Assembly: GCA_037444575.1 (NCBI GenBank)
Contig: JBBIME010000008.1
Span: forward strand, 186,001-250,000
Source of the DNA: Bacteriovorax sp037444575
Lineage (GTDB): Bacteria; Bdellovibrionota; Bacteriovoracia; Bacteriovoracales; Bacteriovoracaceae
Direction of reading: 5' to 3'
Length of the DNA stretch: 64,000 bases
Shown: positions 1-7,939 of the stretch, piece by piece
How the letters are laid out: the number at the start of each line of letters is the position of its first letter
How positions within the stretch are numbered: position 1 is the first letter of the stretch
Program-made: the position numbers and the translations under genes
Notes under the pieces: generated by a model
Seen by the model: only the letters and a program-made list of their open reading frames with translations
Databases searched by the model: none
What the model was told of the DNA's origin: nothing

Positions 1-123
1 AGTCGTGACGTCCCATGGAACAGGAATATAGACTACCTGCGCTTCGCTTTCTTTAAAAGGAAGTCCGTAAATTCCATCCTTTGATGTCGCTTTAGCGTTT
101 GGGTCAATAATTGTTTTTGCCAT
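1..123 (-). CDS. Ureohydrolase (agmatinase/arginase) family protein, N-terminus only
   Basis: Only the first 41 codons lie in the window; the gene runs off the left edge. The reading frame starts with MAKTIIDPN and reaches VVYIPVPWDVTT. That last segment matches the opening beta strand of agmatinases and related ureohydrolases, where a VPWD/E-x-T-T motif precedes the first metal-binding region. The metal-binding His and Asp clusters are outside the window, so substrate (agmatine, arginine, formiminoglutamate) cannot be decided. It is divergent from the exporter gene at 234. Confidence 0.6.
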   Translation of the reverse strand, partial: MAKTIIDPNAKATSKDGIYGLPFKESEAQVVYIPVPWDVTT

Positions 124-233
124 AACTTTTCACCTTATGATTTATTTAGATTTACTAATAGAATATTGCCAAATTACAGCCAAGATAACACAGAAATCTT
201 GTCAGGTCATGCGAGTTTTAGGAGTATTATGAC

Positions 234-2282
234 ATGATAAAAAAAATAATGATTACAGCTCTGGCCCTTCTAGGATTAACAACACTTATTTATTCTCACG
301 ATATTAAGCAAAAAAATCCTGAGACAATTTTTTTAACCGAAAAAAGCTTGAAGGATTATAACCTTTTTCAAAAAAGCGTTTTAGAAAAGCATTCACTTGT
401 TATAAAAAAAGAGACATCGAATAAAGATAAGTTCTACCAAGAATTAGGAAATATTGAAAAATTGTGCATCGATGATTGTGAAATTATCACACAAAGAAAA
501 CTTCAAAAAAATAAAGAAGGCAAGGGGGGACCGTCATCAGAACAAATGATGCAACTAGAGACTCCTACATTTGTTGCAGCTTTGATCTTAGACAACAACG
601 ATGAAATTCATAAAAAAATTCTTCACTTTGCTGAATCTTCTTCTTACTGGAGTGATGACAAAACTTCTTTTGCGGGAATTTCCTATACAAATTATTTGCT
701 AGATAAATACTCGCTGGCCATTCAAGAGAATCTATTCCCGGCAATGTTTATTTTAGGATTAATTATTTCTATTGTATTTATTGGCAATATTAAAAATGCT
801 CTCATCGTTTATTTGCCTTGTCTTTTCTCTGCTGGATTTTCTCTAGCAACCCTTAAAATTCTGAAAGGTCAGATGAATATGGTGACTTCCATTATCCCTC
901 TGGTTGTTTTTACCGTTATATTATCCCTGTCTTTTCATCTCTACTTTTCTTTGATGGAGTTAAAGGGATTAAAGTCAGTGTTTAAAATTAAATGGGCCCC
1001 AATATTCTTGATGATGTTTACAACTTATATCGGATTTTTAAGTTTGGGTTGGGCACAGATATCAGTTATTCGCGAATTTGGTTTTATTTCTTCTCAGCTA
1101 GTTCTTTTTTCTACGCTCTTTGTTTTTCTTTGGTACTACTTGTGGGAACACTTTTTTTCAAGAGATCATCATTTAGAAGTGAAGAGTTTCTTTTCTCCTG
1201 TGGTATTTAATCACACGCTTACAAAGTTGCCGATAGTTCTGCTTGCGATTATCGGAGTGGCCAGTGTGATCCTCGTTCCTCGTCGCCTGGATGTCATCAC
1301 AGATGCAACTTTATATTTCCCGAAAAAAACGATGATTAGAGAAAAAATTCTCGCTGTAACTAGTTCTGTATCGGGGATGCCGATTATGGAAATAGCGGTT
1401 GATTTAGGGCATGATTTCTCCCTCGCTGATGCTCAGTCGATGCAAAAGATTGAAAGTGGATTTGTAAAATTACACCTATCTCAGCCATATAAAATTGTTT
1501 CAAATGACTCTCTAATTACTGAAGTTAATACTCAATATTCTGGGAAGAAAGAGCTTCCTGAAAATATTGGTGCTTATTTCTTATTAAGATCTCAACTTCC
1601 GATGGGACTTCAAGACAGTTATCCAATTGAGAGCAAATATCGAATGACTATTTTAGGAAATCCACTCAATGTGAAAGAATATATGCAGGATTTACAGGTG
1701 GTAAATGACTATTTGAAATCAGAGAAAATTCAATTTCAAGTCAATGGGATTCACCACAACCTTATGGTGTCTCAAAATGCGATGATTGACGTTCTGGCCG
1801 AAAGTTTTATTTCCAGTGCTCTTGTCATTTTTATTTTCTCCGCATTTTTCTTAAAGTCTTTAAAGAACAATCTCATTTTTATTTTCGTCACCTTGCTTCC
1901 AGTGGCCCTTACATTTGGAGTGATGTACCTTTTAGGATTTTCAATCAATATTGCCACTGTAATGACTTTCTCAATTTCTCTGGGATTAGTTGGCGATTCA
2001 AGCTTTCATATTATTTATGCTAAGAAAGTCCGTTTTAAGAATTTTAATGAGTACAGTAGAGGAGTCCTTTCACCTGTTGTTGGTTCGGGGCTCCTCTTGT
2101 GTACATGTTTTGGAATGTTTACTTTTAATTCGTTCATGCCTATTCGACAGTTCGGTGGAATTCTGGCAATCATCATGATTCTAGGAACCATTGTCGATCT
2201 CTATATTCTACCAACGTTGCTCTATGGCACTCACGAGCATAAAAAAGCTTATGAGATTGCAGAGCCGATTATAGAGAGATAG
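234..2282 (+). CDS. RND-superfamily (MMPL-type) membrane exporter
   Basis: A 682-residue integral membrane protein. It has an N-terminal membrane segment (about residues 4-20), a first periplasmic loop (to about 165), a bundle of five or six helices (about 170-310), a helix near 335-350, a second large periplasmic loop, and a final five-helix bundle from about 520. The stretch SLGLVGDSSFHIIYAKK near residue 585 corresponds to the GLGVDYxIH motif of MMPL/RND helix 4/10, with Asp as the proton-relay candidate. It is shorter than most MMPL proteins. AGGAG about 9 bases upstream supports this ATG. It converges on, and overlaps by 14 bp, the methyltransferase-YceI gene. RND proteins of this class often export lipids, so it may move the product of the adjacent PKS operon (inference). 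Confidence 0.75.
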   Translation: MIKKIMITALALLGLTTLIYSHDIKQKNPETIFLTEKSLKDYNLFQKSVLEKHSLVIKKETSNKDKFYQELGNIEKLCIDDCEIITQRKLQKNKEGKGGPSSEQMMQLETPTFVAALILDNNDEIHKKILHFAESSSYWSDDKTSFAGISYTNYLLDKYSLAIQENLFPAMFILGLIISIVFIGNIKNALIVYLPCLFSAGFSLATLKILKGQMNMVTSIIPLVVFTVILSLSFHLYFSLMELKGLKSVFKIKWAPIFLMMFTTYIGFLSLGWAQISVIREFGFISSQLVLFSTLFVFLWYYLWEHFFSRDHHLEVKSFFSPVVFNHTLTKLPIVLLAIIGVASVILVPRRLDVITDATLYFPKKTMIREKILAVTSSVSGMPIMEIAVDLGHDFSLADAQSMQKIESGFVKLHLSQPYKIVSNDSLITEVNTQYSGKKELPENIGAYFLLRSQLPMGLQDSYPIESKYRMTILGNPLNVKEYMQDLQVVNDYLKSEKIQFQVNGIHHNLMVSQNAMIDVLAESFISSALVIFIFSAFFLKSLKNNLIFIFVTLLPVALTFGVMYLLGFSINIATVMTFSISLGLVGDSSFHIIYAKKVRFKNFNEYSRGVLSPVVGSGLLLCTCFGMFTFNSFMPIRQFGGILAIIMILGTIVDLYILPTLLYGTHEHKKAYEIAEPIIER

Positions 2283-3387
2283 CAAAACTTAGATCAAAAA
2301 GATCTCTTACTGTAGCGATGACAATGCTTGGGTCTTTGATCTTTGCTTCTTTCAAACTGATTGAAGAAGTACCCGTGATCAAATATTTTGCGCCCACTCT
2401 TTTGATATTATATTTTACAGGTCTTGTGATTTTATTATCTCTGATTGTAAAAATCATATCGACAGTTTTTTCACCTTCTACTACTGGAACAGCTTTAGCT
2501 AGAGTCGCAGTGATAACAGGGTATTTATTTGCTTCTAAAATTTCCTCATACATTCTTTCATTTCGTGAACCGTTATCGGTGTCAATTCCCTTAGATGGGA
2601 TTTTAACTTCCAGGTGAGTGATTTGATCGTTAACAATATCATAATTCACAGAAGCATCTTTAGCATATCCTTCAAATGTACTTGTGATCATTCCCAGTTT
2701 TGTACTAGTACTTCCAAACTTAATAAAGGACTCTGATTTTTTCGCCTCATTAAAATCTTTGTGATGAGATGAAACCTCAGTTGCTTTAGCAGTGTGAACG
2801 CTAAGGAGAAGAGTTAATAAAAATGGAATGAGACGTTTTTTCTTTGCAAATAGAGCGGTGTAGTTTGTCTGAGACATAATCGTATCCTCTTCTAGTTTTA
2901 TTCGTTCTTTGAGAACGAACAGGTTTAATATTGAAAATAAAATCATTGTTAAGTATGCCTTAAATAAAAGTGGGATCAAGATAAATTCTACGATTACTAC
3001 AAGATAATTCGGATGGCGAAGATAACGATAGAATCCACCCTTTTTGACTTCTTGGCCCTTCATTGAAAAAATTTTTATAGTCCAGAATTGTTTTAGTTCT
3101 CTCATTGAACTAAATCGAACAATTAATCCGAGAATGAGAAGCAGTCCAATGATAGAGGTGACAAGAGGGGAGTGGAATTCTCTTTTTATGTTGGCTTCAG
3201 TGATTAAGGCAATAAACCAAAGAGTATGAAAAACCCTCATTCGTAGGCTTTCCTTTGGATTAACTTCGATAGCATTGAGATTTTCTCTCAACCATTTCTC
3301 ATTTTTTTTACTGAGAAATATCTCACTTATTCTTTGAATGATGTAGAAGAGGATAATGCCATTGAGAATGAAAACATTCACTGTCAT
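2269..3387 (-). CDS. ICMT-family methyltransferase fused to a YceI domain
   Basis: 372 residues with two recognisable parts. Residues 1-189 are an isoprenylcysteine carboxyl methyltransferase (ICMT)-type membrane protein with several hydrophobic helices and the family signature GGFYRYLRHPNYL (118-129). Residues about 203-372 are a YceI lipid-binding domain (SFIKFGSTSTKLG, then the sequence down to TVRDLFDLSF). The join is a hydrophobic stretch at 185-202 ending HTAKA, which reads like a signal peptide, so YceI should face the periplasm. Met171 is preceded by AGAGGA and could start a separate YceI precursor. It is the last gene of an operon with type III PKS and flavoprotein genes (gaps 12 and 10 bp). 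In that context methylation of a phenolic or pyrone lipid is likely, as for SrsB or BpsB. Confidence 0.75.
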   Translation of the reverse strand: MTVNVFILNGIILFYIIQRISEIFLSKKNEKWLRENLNAIEVNPKESLRMRVFHTLWFIALITEANIKREFHSPLVTSIIGLLLILGLIVRFSSMRELKQFWTIKIFSMKGQEVKKGGFYRYLRHPNYLVVIVEFILIPLLFKAYLTMILFSILNLFVLKERIKLEEDTIMSQTNYTALFAKKKRLIPFLLTLLLSVHTAKATEVSSHHKDFNEAKKSESFIKFGSTSTKLGMITSTFEGYAKDASVNYDIVNDQITHLEVKIPSKGIDTDNGSRNERMYEEILEANKYPVITATLAKAVPVVEGEKTVDMIFTIRDNKITRPVKYNIKRVGAKYLITGTSSISLKEAKIKDPSIVIATVRDLFDLSFAISL

Positions 3388-3399
3388 TAATATCTATCC

Positions 3400-4452
3400 T
3401 TAAATTTTTTTGATGAGATTCATCTCAGAACAGAATGCCGGCCCCATAGCGACCATTAAGCCAATTTCGTTTGCTGTTCTTTTTTCCTGAATAGTTTTCT
3501 CTAATACATGCAATACAGAGACTGATGACATGTTTCCTTTTTCTCTTAAACTAGACCAGCTGTGCTTAAAGGTTTCGGGGTCTTTTTCAGAAACTTCACA
3601 CAGTTTTTCTAGAACCTTTGGTCCTCCAGGATGAGAAACCATAAAGTTAACATCGCTTAATGTTGTTTTGTTCTTCGAGAGGAAATCATTGAGATTTGGT
3701 TTTACTTTATCTTCTACAATTTTAGGAACATCACCGCTTAGGACAATTTGAAATCCTGTGCTCACAATATCCCATCCCATGATTCTCTCAGTATCAGGGT
3801 AAAAGAAACTTTCACTATCTAAAACTTTAAATTGACCGGATTTCGCTAGAGGATGTTCATCTCCAACTAATAGGACAGCTGCCGCTCCATCAGCAAAAAG
3901 ACTTGTACCAACTAAATTTGCCACACTCTTATCTTGAAATTGGAATGTGAGAGTGCAAAGTTCTGTTGCTAGAAGAATTGCTGCTTCCTTTGGATGTCCT
4001 TTTAGATAATCAGAGACGCGATTGATTCCCGCTACTCCTCCAAGGCATCCAAGCCCAAAAATGGGAAGGCGTTTTGTATTTGAACGAAAGGCAATTCTAT
4101 TCATTAATTTTGCTTCTAGAGTTGGAATAGAAAGCCCTGTAACAGTCGTTGATGCTATCATCGAGATGTCTTTAGGAGAAAGTCCAGCATTAGCGAGAAG
4201 GTTATTGATATTTTGAGTCTGTAATTCAATCGCAACATCTAGCCATTTTTTTGAGCGATCACCAATATCACCCAAATTTTTATATTCCTCTAGAGGAATG
4301 GAAAGGTGGCGACCAGTAACTTGAGTAGAGTTGTGAAATTGCTCAACGTGCTTTTTCTTATCCGGCCAAAGAGAAGAAATCTCATTAGCGATATCTTCTT
4401 GAGATGCATATCTATTAGGAAAGCTTGTTGTTACAGAGTGTATTATGCTCAT
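3400..4452 (-). CDS. Type III polyketide synthase (chalcone/stilbene synthase family)
   Basis: 350 residues, the usual length for bacterial type III PKS. The catalytic triad is visible: Cys136 in GLGCLGG, His274 in VSHPGGPKV and Asn307 in GNMSSVSVL. The enzyme loads an acyl-CoA starter on the Cys, extends it with malonyl-CoA and cyclises to resorcinols or pyrones. It sits between a flavoprotein gene and an ICMT-type methyltransferase gene in one operon. That is the gene set of the Streptomyces griseus srsABC phenolic-lipid pathway and resembles Bacillus bpsAB. A long fatty acyl starter and an alkylresorcinol or alkylpyrone product are therefore the best guess; starter and ring type cannot be read from the sequence. 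Confidence 0.88.
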   Translation of the reverse strand: MSIIHSVTTSFPNRYASQEDIANEISSLWPDKKKHVEQFHNSTQVTGRHLSIPLEEYKNLGDIGDRSKKWLDVAIELQTQNINNLLANAGLSPKDISMIASTTVTGLSIPTLEAKLMNRIAFRSNTKRLPIFGLGCLGGVAGINRVSDYLKGHPKEAAILLATELCTLTFQFQDKSVANLVGTSLFADGAAAVLLVGDEHPLAKSGQFKVLDSESFFYPDTERIMGWDIVSTGFQIVLSGDVPKIVEDKVKPNLNDFLSKNKTTLSDVNFMVSHPGGPKVLEKLCEVSEKDPETFKHSWSSLREKGNMSSVSVLHVLEKTIQEKRTANEIGLMVAMGPAFCSEMNLIKKI

Positions 4453-4462
4453 TTATCCTCAA

Positions 4463-5641
4463 TTATGCTTTTAGCATTTTTACTAGGCCTGTAAATGGCC
4501 CATGAATGTTTCCGATTATTCCAATAAACTGATTTGCCCGATCGGGCGATTTTCTTAAAAAGCGAACAGTAAGATTAATTAACAATGGACTTCTGATCAC
4601 TATTTGGAAAAAGTGATTCAGTAAACTTTTGTGAAGTCCCAATTTTAATTTTTTCATTTTGTAGAGATGTAATGCTTTATTGACTGTATCGAAATCTGTA
4701 AGCGATTTAGCGAGCAGAGTGCCTGAGAGAAGGGCGTTGTACATTCCTTCTCCTGTAAGCGGGTCAATAAAACCAGCGGCATCTCCTACATAGGCTAGAT
4801 TATCTCCAGCAACGAAAGAGTTATTATTTTTTAAACATGTAACAATGCGAACTTTAGTGTGATCAGTAATAAGATCAAACATTGCACTTAAGCGTGGTGA
4901 ATTTTTAATGGCATCATTGATGATGTCGATAGGTTTCTCTTGTTTTAGCTTTGTAGAGTCGCAAACGATTGAAAAATTAACTTCGTCATCGCATATAGGA
5001 TCGAGTCCAACGTAAGATCCATTTTCGAGAATATGCATTTCGCCCAATCTTTGGCCGCGGTCTATTTTTCTTGGAAGATAGCAGTGAAGAGCAACTCTTT
5101 TTGTATTAATTTCTTTGATGTGCCCAAGTGAATGGCCAATTTTTGATTGTCTACCATCAGCTGCAACAAGAAGATCAAATTCATATTTATCGTTATCTGT
5201 ACTGACCATCCATTTGGCATCAGTTTTTTTAGAAACGCTGATCACTGTTGTGTCGTTTAGAAGAACGGCGCCGTGATCAACTGCTAGCTGCAAAATATTT
5301 TGATCAAAAATTTGTCGATTAACAGAGAGACCTCTTTCTTTATTGGTAGGGGTAGGGAAATAGCTAGGGATCACTTCGTTGTGAGGTGAAACAAGCACCA
5401 TTCCATAAAGAGGCTCAAATCCTTTGCAGATTTTATCTAATAAGTTTAACTCTTCTAAAAGTTCAACTCCTTTTGGACAAAGATACTCCCCACAAATTTT
5501 TCTTTCTGTTTCTTTTTTTCTCTCAAAAATTTTTACGTTATGCCCTTCTGCAGCTAGAAAATATCCCAGGAGTGCACCTGAAGGACCTGCGCCTACGATG
5601 CCAACAGAAAGTTTAGTTTGATGTAGATTGGTAATCTTCAT
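4463..5641 (-). CDS. FAD-dependent oxidoreductase (geranylgeranyl reductase / UbiH-like)
   Basis: 392 residues. A Rossmann FAD-binding motif GIVGAGPSGALLGYFLA lies at about 14-30, ending in the acidic ribose-binding Glu of FERK. The second FAD motif GDAAGFIDPLTGEGM is near residue 285-300. Overall it matches the geranylgeranyl reductase and aromatic hydroxylase superfamily. First gene of the operon with the type III PKS and methyltransferase-YceI genes. In srsABC-type clusters the flavoprotein hydroxylates the alkylresorcinol ring towards a quinone; that role is inferred from context and reductase activity on a polyprenyl chain is the alternative. Confidence 0.75.
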   Translation of the reverse strand: MKITNLHQTKLSVGIVGAGPSGALLGYFLAAEGHNVKIFERKKETERKICGEYLCPKGVELLEELNLLDKICKGFEPLYGMVLVSPHNEVIPSYFPTPTNKERGLSVNRQIFDQNILQLAVDHGAVLLNDTTVISVSKKTDAKWMVSTDNDKYEFDLLVAADGRQSKIGHSLGHIKEINTKRVALHCYLPRKIDRGQRLGEMHILENGSYVGLDPICDDEVNFSIVCDSTKLKQEKPIDIINDAIKNSPRLSAMFDLITDHTKVRIVTCLKNNNSFVAGDNLAYVGDAAGFIDPLTGEGMYNALLSGTLLAKSLTDFDTVNKALHLYKMKKLKLGLHKSLLNHFFQIVIRSPLLINLTVRFLRKSPDRANQFIGIIGNIHGPFTGLVKMLKA

Positions 5642-5742
5642 GTAATAGACTCTATCACAATTATGAAATTTGTAAAAAAATTGGTGGCAAGAAAGAATTT
5701 CACTTCGAATGAAGGAAAATTATTTAAAAATACTATACAGTT

Positions 5743-7164
5743 TTAGCAGGGCAAACGAATGACAAAACTACTTCCTTTGCCTTCTGTTGTTTCAACATCA
5801 ACGGATCCGTTATGAGCTTCGACAATTGATTTAACTAAGCTTAAACCAAGCCCAATGCCCTTTTGAGTTCGGCTACTTTCTCCTCGATAGAGCCTCTTCC
5901 AAATATGAGGCAGCTCGCTTGAATTGATGCCCATACCTTGGTCAGTGATTCGGATAACCGCCTGCTGATTATGTCTATAATAGGAGACGCGAATCTCACT
6001 ATTTTCTGGGGAATATTTAATTGCGTTATCGATTAGATTAGCGAGAGCTTGACGAATTTTTTTTCGATCAACAAAAATCGTTAAGCGATCTTTTAAGGAA
6101 GACTCCTCAAGAGTGATGGTAATTTCTTTTTGTTCCGCCACAATTTCATAGAGATCAATTATATCCTGACAAATACTTTCGAGATCAACTTCTTCTTTTC
6201 TTAAATTCTGAAGCCCTGACTCAACTTCAGTGATATCCGTCATCATTTTAAATTCTGAAAGAATTTCGTCAATTCCTTCAATGCAATCTTCAAGAACAAG
6301 ACGGGCATCCTGATCAGAGATAACTTTTTTTTGTAAATTAACTTCGGCCAATCCTCTAATACTTGTAAGGGGGGTTCTTAATTCGTGAGCAACTGTATCG
6401 AGAGTTTGGCGCATCCCTAAATTGGAATTTTTGATTCGATCAAGCATCTGGTTGAATAAAAGTGAGAGCTCATCTAGTTCATCTTTGTTTCCAGAAAGAG
6501 GAACTCTCGCTTCCTCGTTTCCTTTACTGATAGTTTTTAGAGTGGCAATAAGCTCTCTGATGGGACGAAGGACTCTATTGGAGAGGAAAACTCCTCCCAG
6601 CCCTCCAAGAATTAAGGCAACAAAAATCAGCTCGACAAAAGTTTTTTCAAAGCGAGAAATAAGTTCATCTCGGTCATCAACCGTTTTTCCAATTTGAAGA
6701 TACTCATTAGTTTTTGTTTTAATGGAAAGCACTTCAAGGTCATCTTCACTACGTTTTGTTTTGATATAATACCAAATCTTTTTTTCATTTAAATCATACA
6801 GACCGTGCTCAATTTCTTTTAGGTTGAAGATTGATGAATTTCCTTCTGCTTGAAAAAAGGTTGTATTGTGATCTCGATCTTCAATGCGAACGAAAAATTT
6901 AGCTGTTTCTTTAAAGGAAATTTCTGGAGAGCGCATAAAGTCATTAAGAGCTTTCATTCCGCCCATTCGATAGATGGCATTGTACTCTTTAAACTTCGCC
7001 TCGAGAATTTCGTGATCTTTATTCTCAAGAGATTGAGCGTAGAGGTAGTAAAAAACAAGAAAGAGAAAACACAGACTCAGAACTAAAAAGAACAAATTCC
7101 AAAGAGTCATCTTTACACTGACTTGCCGTGAAAGGTTTTTAATCCTTTCTAAGAACATAACCAA
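5743..7164 (-). CDS. Sensor histidine kinase (HAMP, HisKA, HATPase)
   Basis: 473 residues. Two membrane segments (about 21-44 and 176-196) bracket a periplasmic sensor loop. HAMP follows (about 197-250), then HisKA with His260 in AHELRTPLTSIRG, the N box ALANLIDNAIKYSPE, and the G boxes DQGMGI and GIGLGLSLVKSIVEAHNG. The layout is that of CusS/CpxA-type kinases. It overlaps the upstream response regulator gene by 26 bp, so the two are a translationally coupled pair. The input signal is not predictable; no periplasmic domain family is recognised. It ends about 100 bp before the flavoprotein operon on the same strand. Confidence 0.9.
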   Translation of the reverse strand: MVMFLERIKNLSRQVSVKMTLWNLFFLVLSLCFLFLVFYYLYAQSLENKDHEILEAKFKEYNAIYRMGGMKALNDFMRSPEISFKETAKFFVRIEDRDHNTTFFQAEGNSSIFNLKEIEHGLYDLNEKKIWYYIKTKRSEDDLEVLSIKTKTNEYLQIGKTVDDRDELISRFEKTFVELIFVALILGGLGGVFLSNRVLRPIRELIATLKTISKGNEEARVPLSGNKDELDELSLLFNQMLDRIKNSNLGMRQTLDTVAHELRTPLTSIRGLAEVNLQKKVISDQDARLVLEDCIEGIDEILSEFKMMTDITEVESGLQNLRKEEVDLESICQDIIDLYEIVAEQKEITITLEESSLKDRLTIFVDRKKIRQALANLIDNAIKYSPENSEIRVSYYRHNQQAVIRITDQGMGINSSELPHIWKRLYRGESSRTQKGIGLGLSLVKSIVEAHNGSVDVETTEGKGSSFVIRLPC

Positions 7165-7825
7165 CGCCTCGATGAGTTTGAATAAGTTTATCAGTGAAGT
7201 CCTTATCTACTTTATTTCGTAGACGACAGACAAGAACATCCACAACATTCGTTTGTGGGTCAAAATCGTAACCCCAAACTTTTTCGAGTATGAGAGATTT
7301 TGTGATGACTTTTTCAGGATTTCTCATGAAATAATCTAAAAGAGAAAATTCCTTAACTTGTAATGAAATTTTTTTTCCCTGACGAAAGACTTCACGTTTT
7401 TCCAAATCCATGACAAGGTCGCTGTAGCTCAATCTATTTTCTTCAGGTTGAGTTGGTGTAATTGATCTTCTTAATAGGGCCTGAACACGGGCCAGAAGTT
7501 CAGCAAAAGCAAAAGGTTTAACTAAGTAATCATCCCCACCTAATTGAAGGCCTGCGACTCTGTCTTCTAAAGAAATTTTTGCACTCAAGATTAAAACTGG
7601 AGTCTTAATTTTTTCTTCTCTTATTTTTCCAAGAAGAGTGAGTCCATCTATTTCAGGAAGCATTACATCGAGAATGATAATGTCGTAAGTATTATTTTTT
7701 AGCTTGGTCCATGCTGAATTACCATCCATTGCTTGATCGACTTCAAAGCCTTCTGTCTTTAGACCTAGATTCAATACTTCTAAAATTTTTAAATCGTCTT
7801 CTATAATCAAAGCTTTCATTTTCAT
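7139..7825 (-). CDS. OmpR/PhoB-family response regulator
   Basis: 228 residues. The receiver domain (3-118) has the acidic pair Glu9/Asp10/Asp11 and phospho-acceptor Asp53 in IILDVMLPEIDG, with the conserved Lys in LVKPFAFAEL. A winged-helix DNA-binding domain (about 130-228) carries the typical VWGYDFDPQTNVVDVLVCRLRNK. It is the partner of the overlapping histidine kinase gene. Target genes are unknown; the pair may act on the neighbouring LTA-synthase-like or PKS genes, which is only a positional guess. Confidence 0.92.
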   Translation of the reverse strand: MKMKALIIEDDLKILEVLNLGLKTEGFEVDQAMDGNSAWTKLKNNTYDIIILDVMLPEIDGLTLLGKIREEKIKTPVLILSAKISLEDRVAGLQLGGDDYLVKPFAFAELLARVQALLRRSITPTQPEENRLSYSDLVMDLEKREVFRQGKKISLQVKEFSLLDYFMRNPEKVITKSLILEKVWGYDFDPQTNVVDVLVCRLRNKVDKDFTDKLIQTHRGVGYVLRKD

Positions 7826-7904
7826 GAAGATTTCCTACTTAATTCATTAGAGTGATAAGGCAATCATACTGAAATAAATTCTGGAACACCAGATAGCTTA
7901 TAGG

Positions 7905-7928
7905 AGAATAAAGGGGCAGATGCCCCTT
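7905..7928 (-). terminator. Intrinsic terminator after the LTA-synthase-like gene
   Basis: An 8-bp perfect stem AAGGGGCA/TGCCCCTT with a 2-base gap lies 12 bp downstream of the minus-strand stop codon at 7940. On the minus strand it is followed by TTTATT, a weak U-tract. Confidence 0.6.
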
Positions 7929-7939
7929 GTAATGATTTT

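Noticed and set aside
2318..2617. 99-codon plus-strand ORF opposite the YceI domain
   Set aside because: Shadow of a conserved domain on the minus strand, without a ribosome site.
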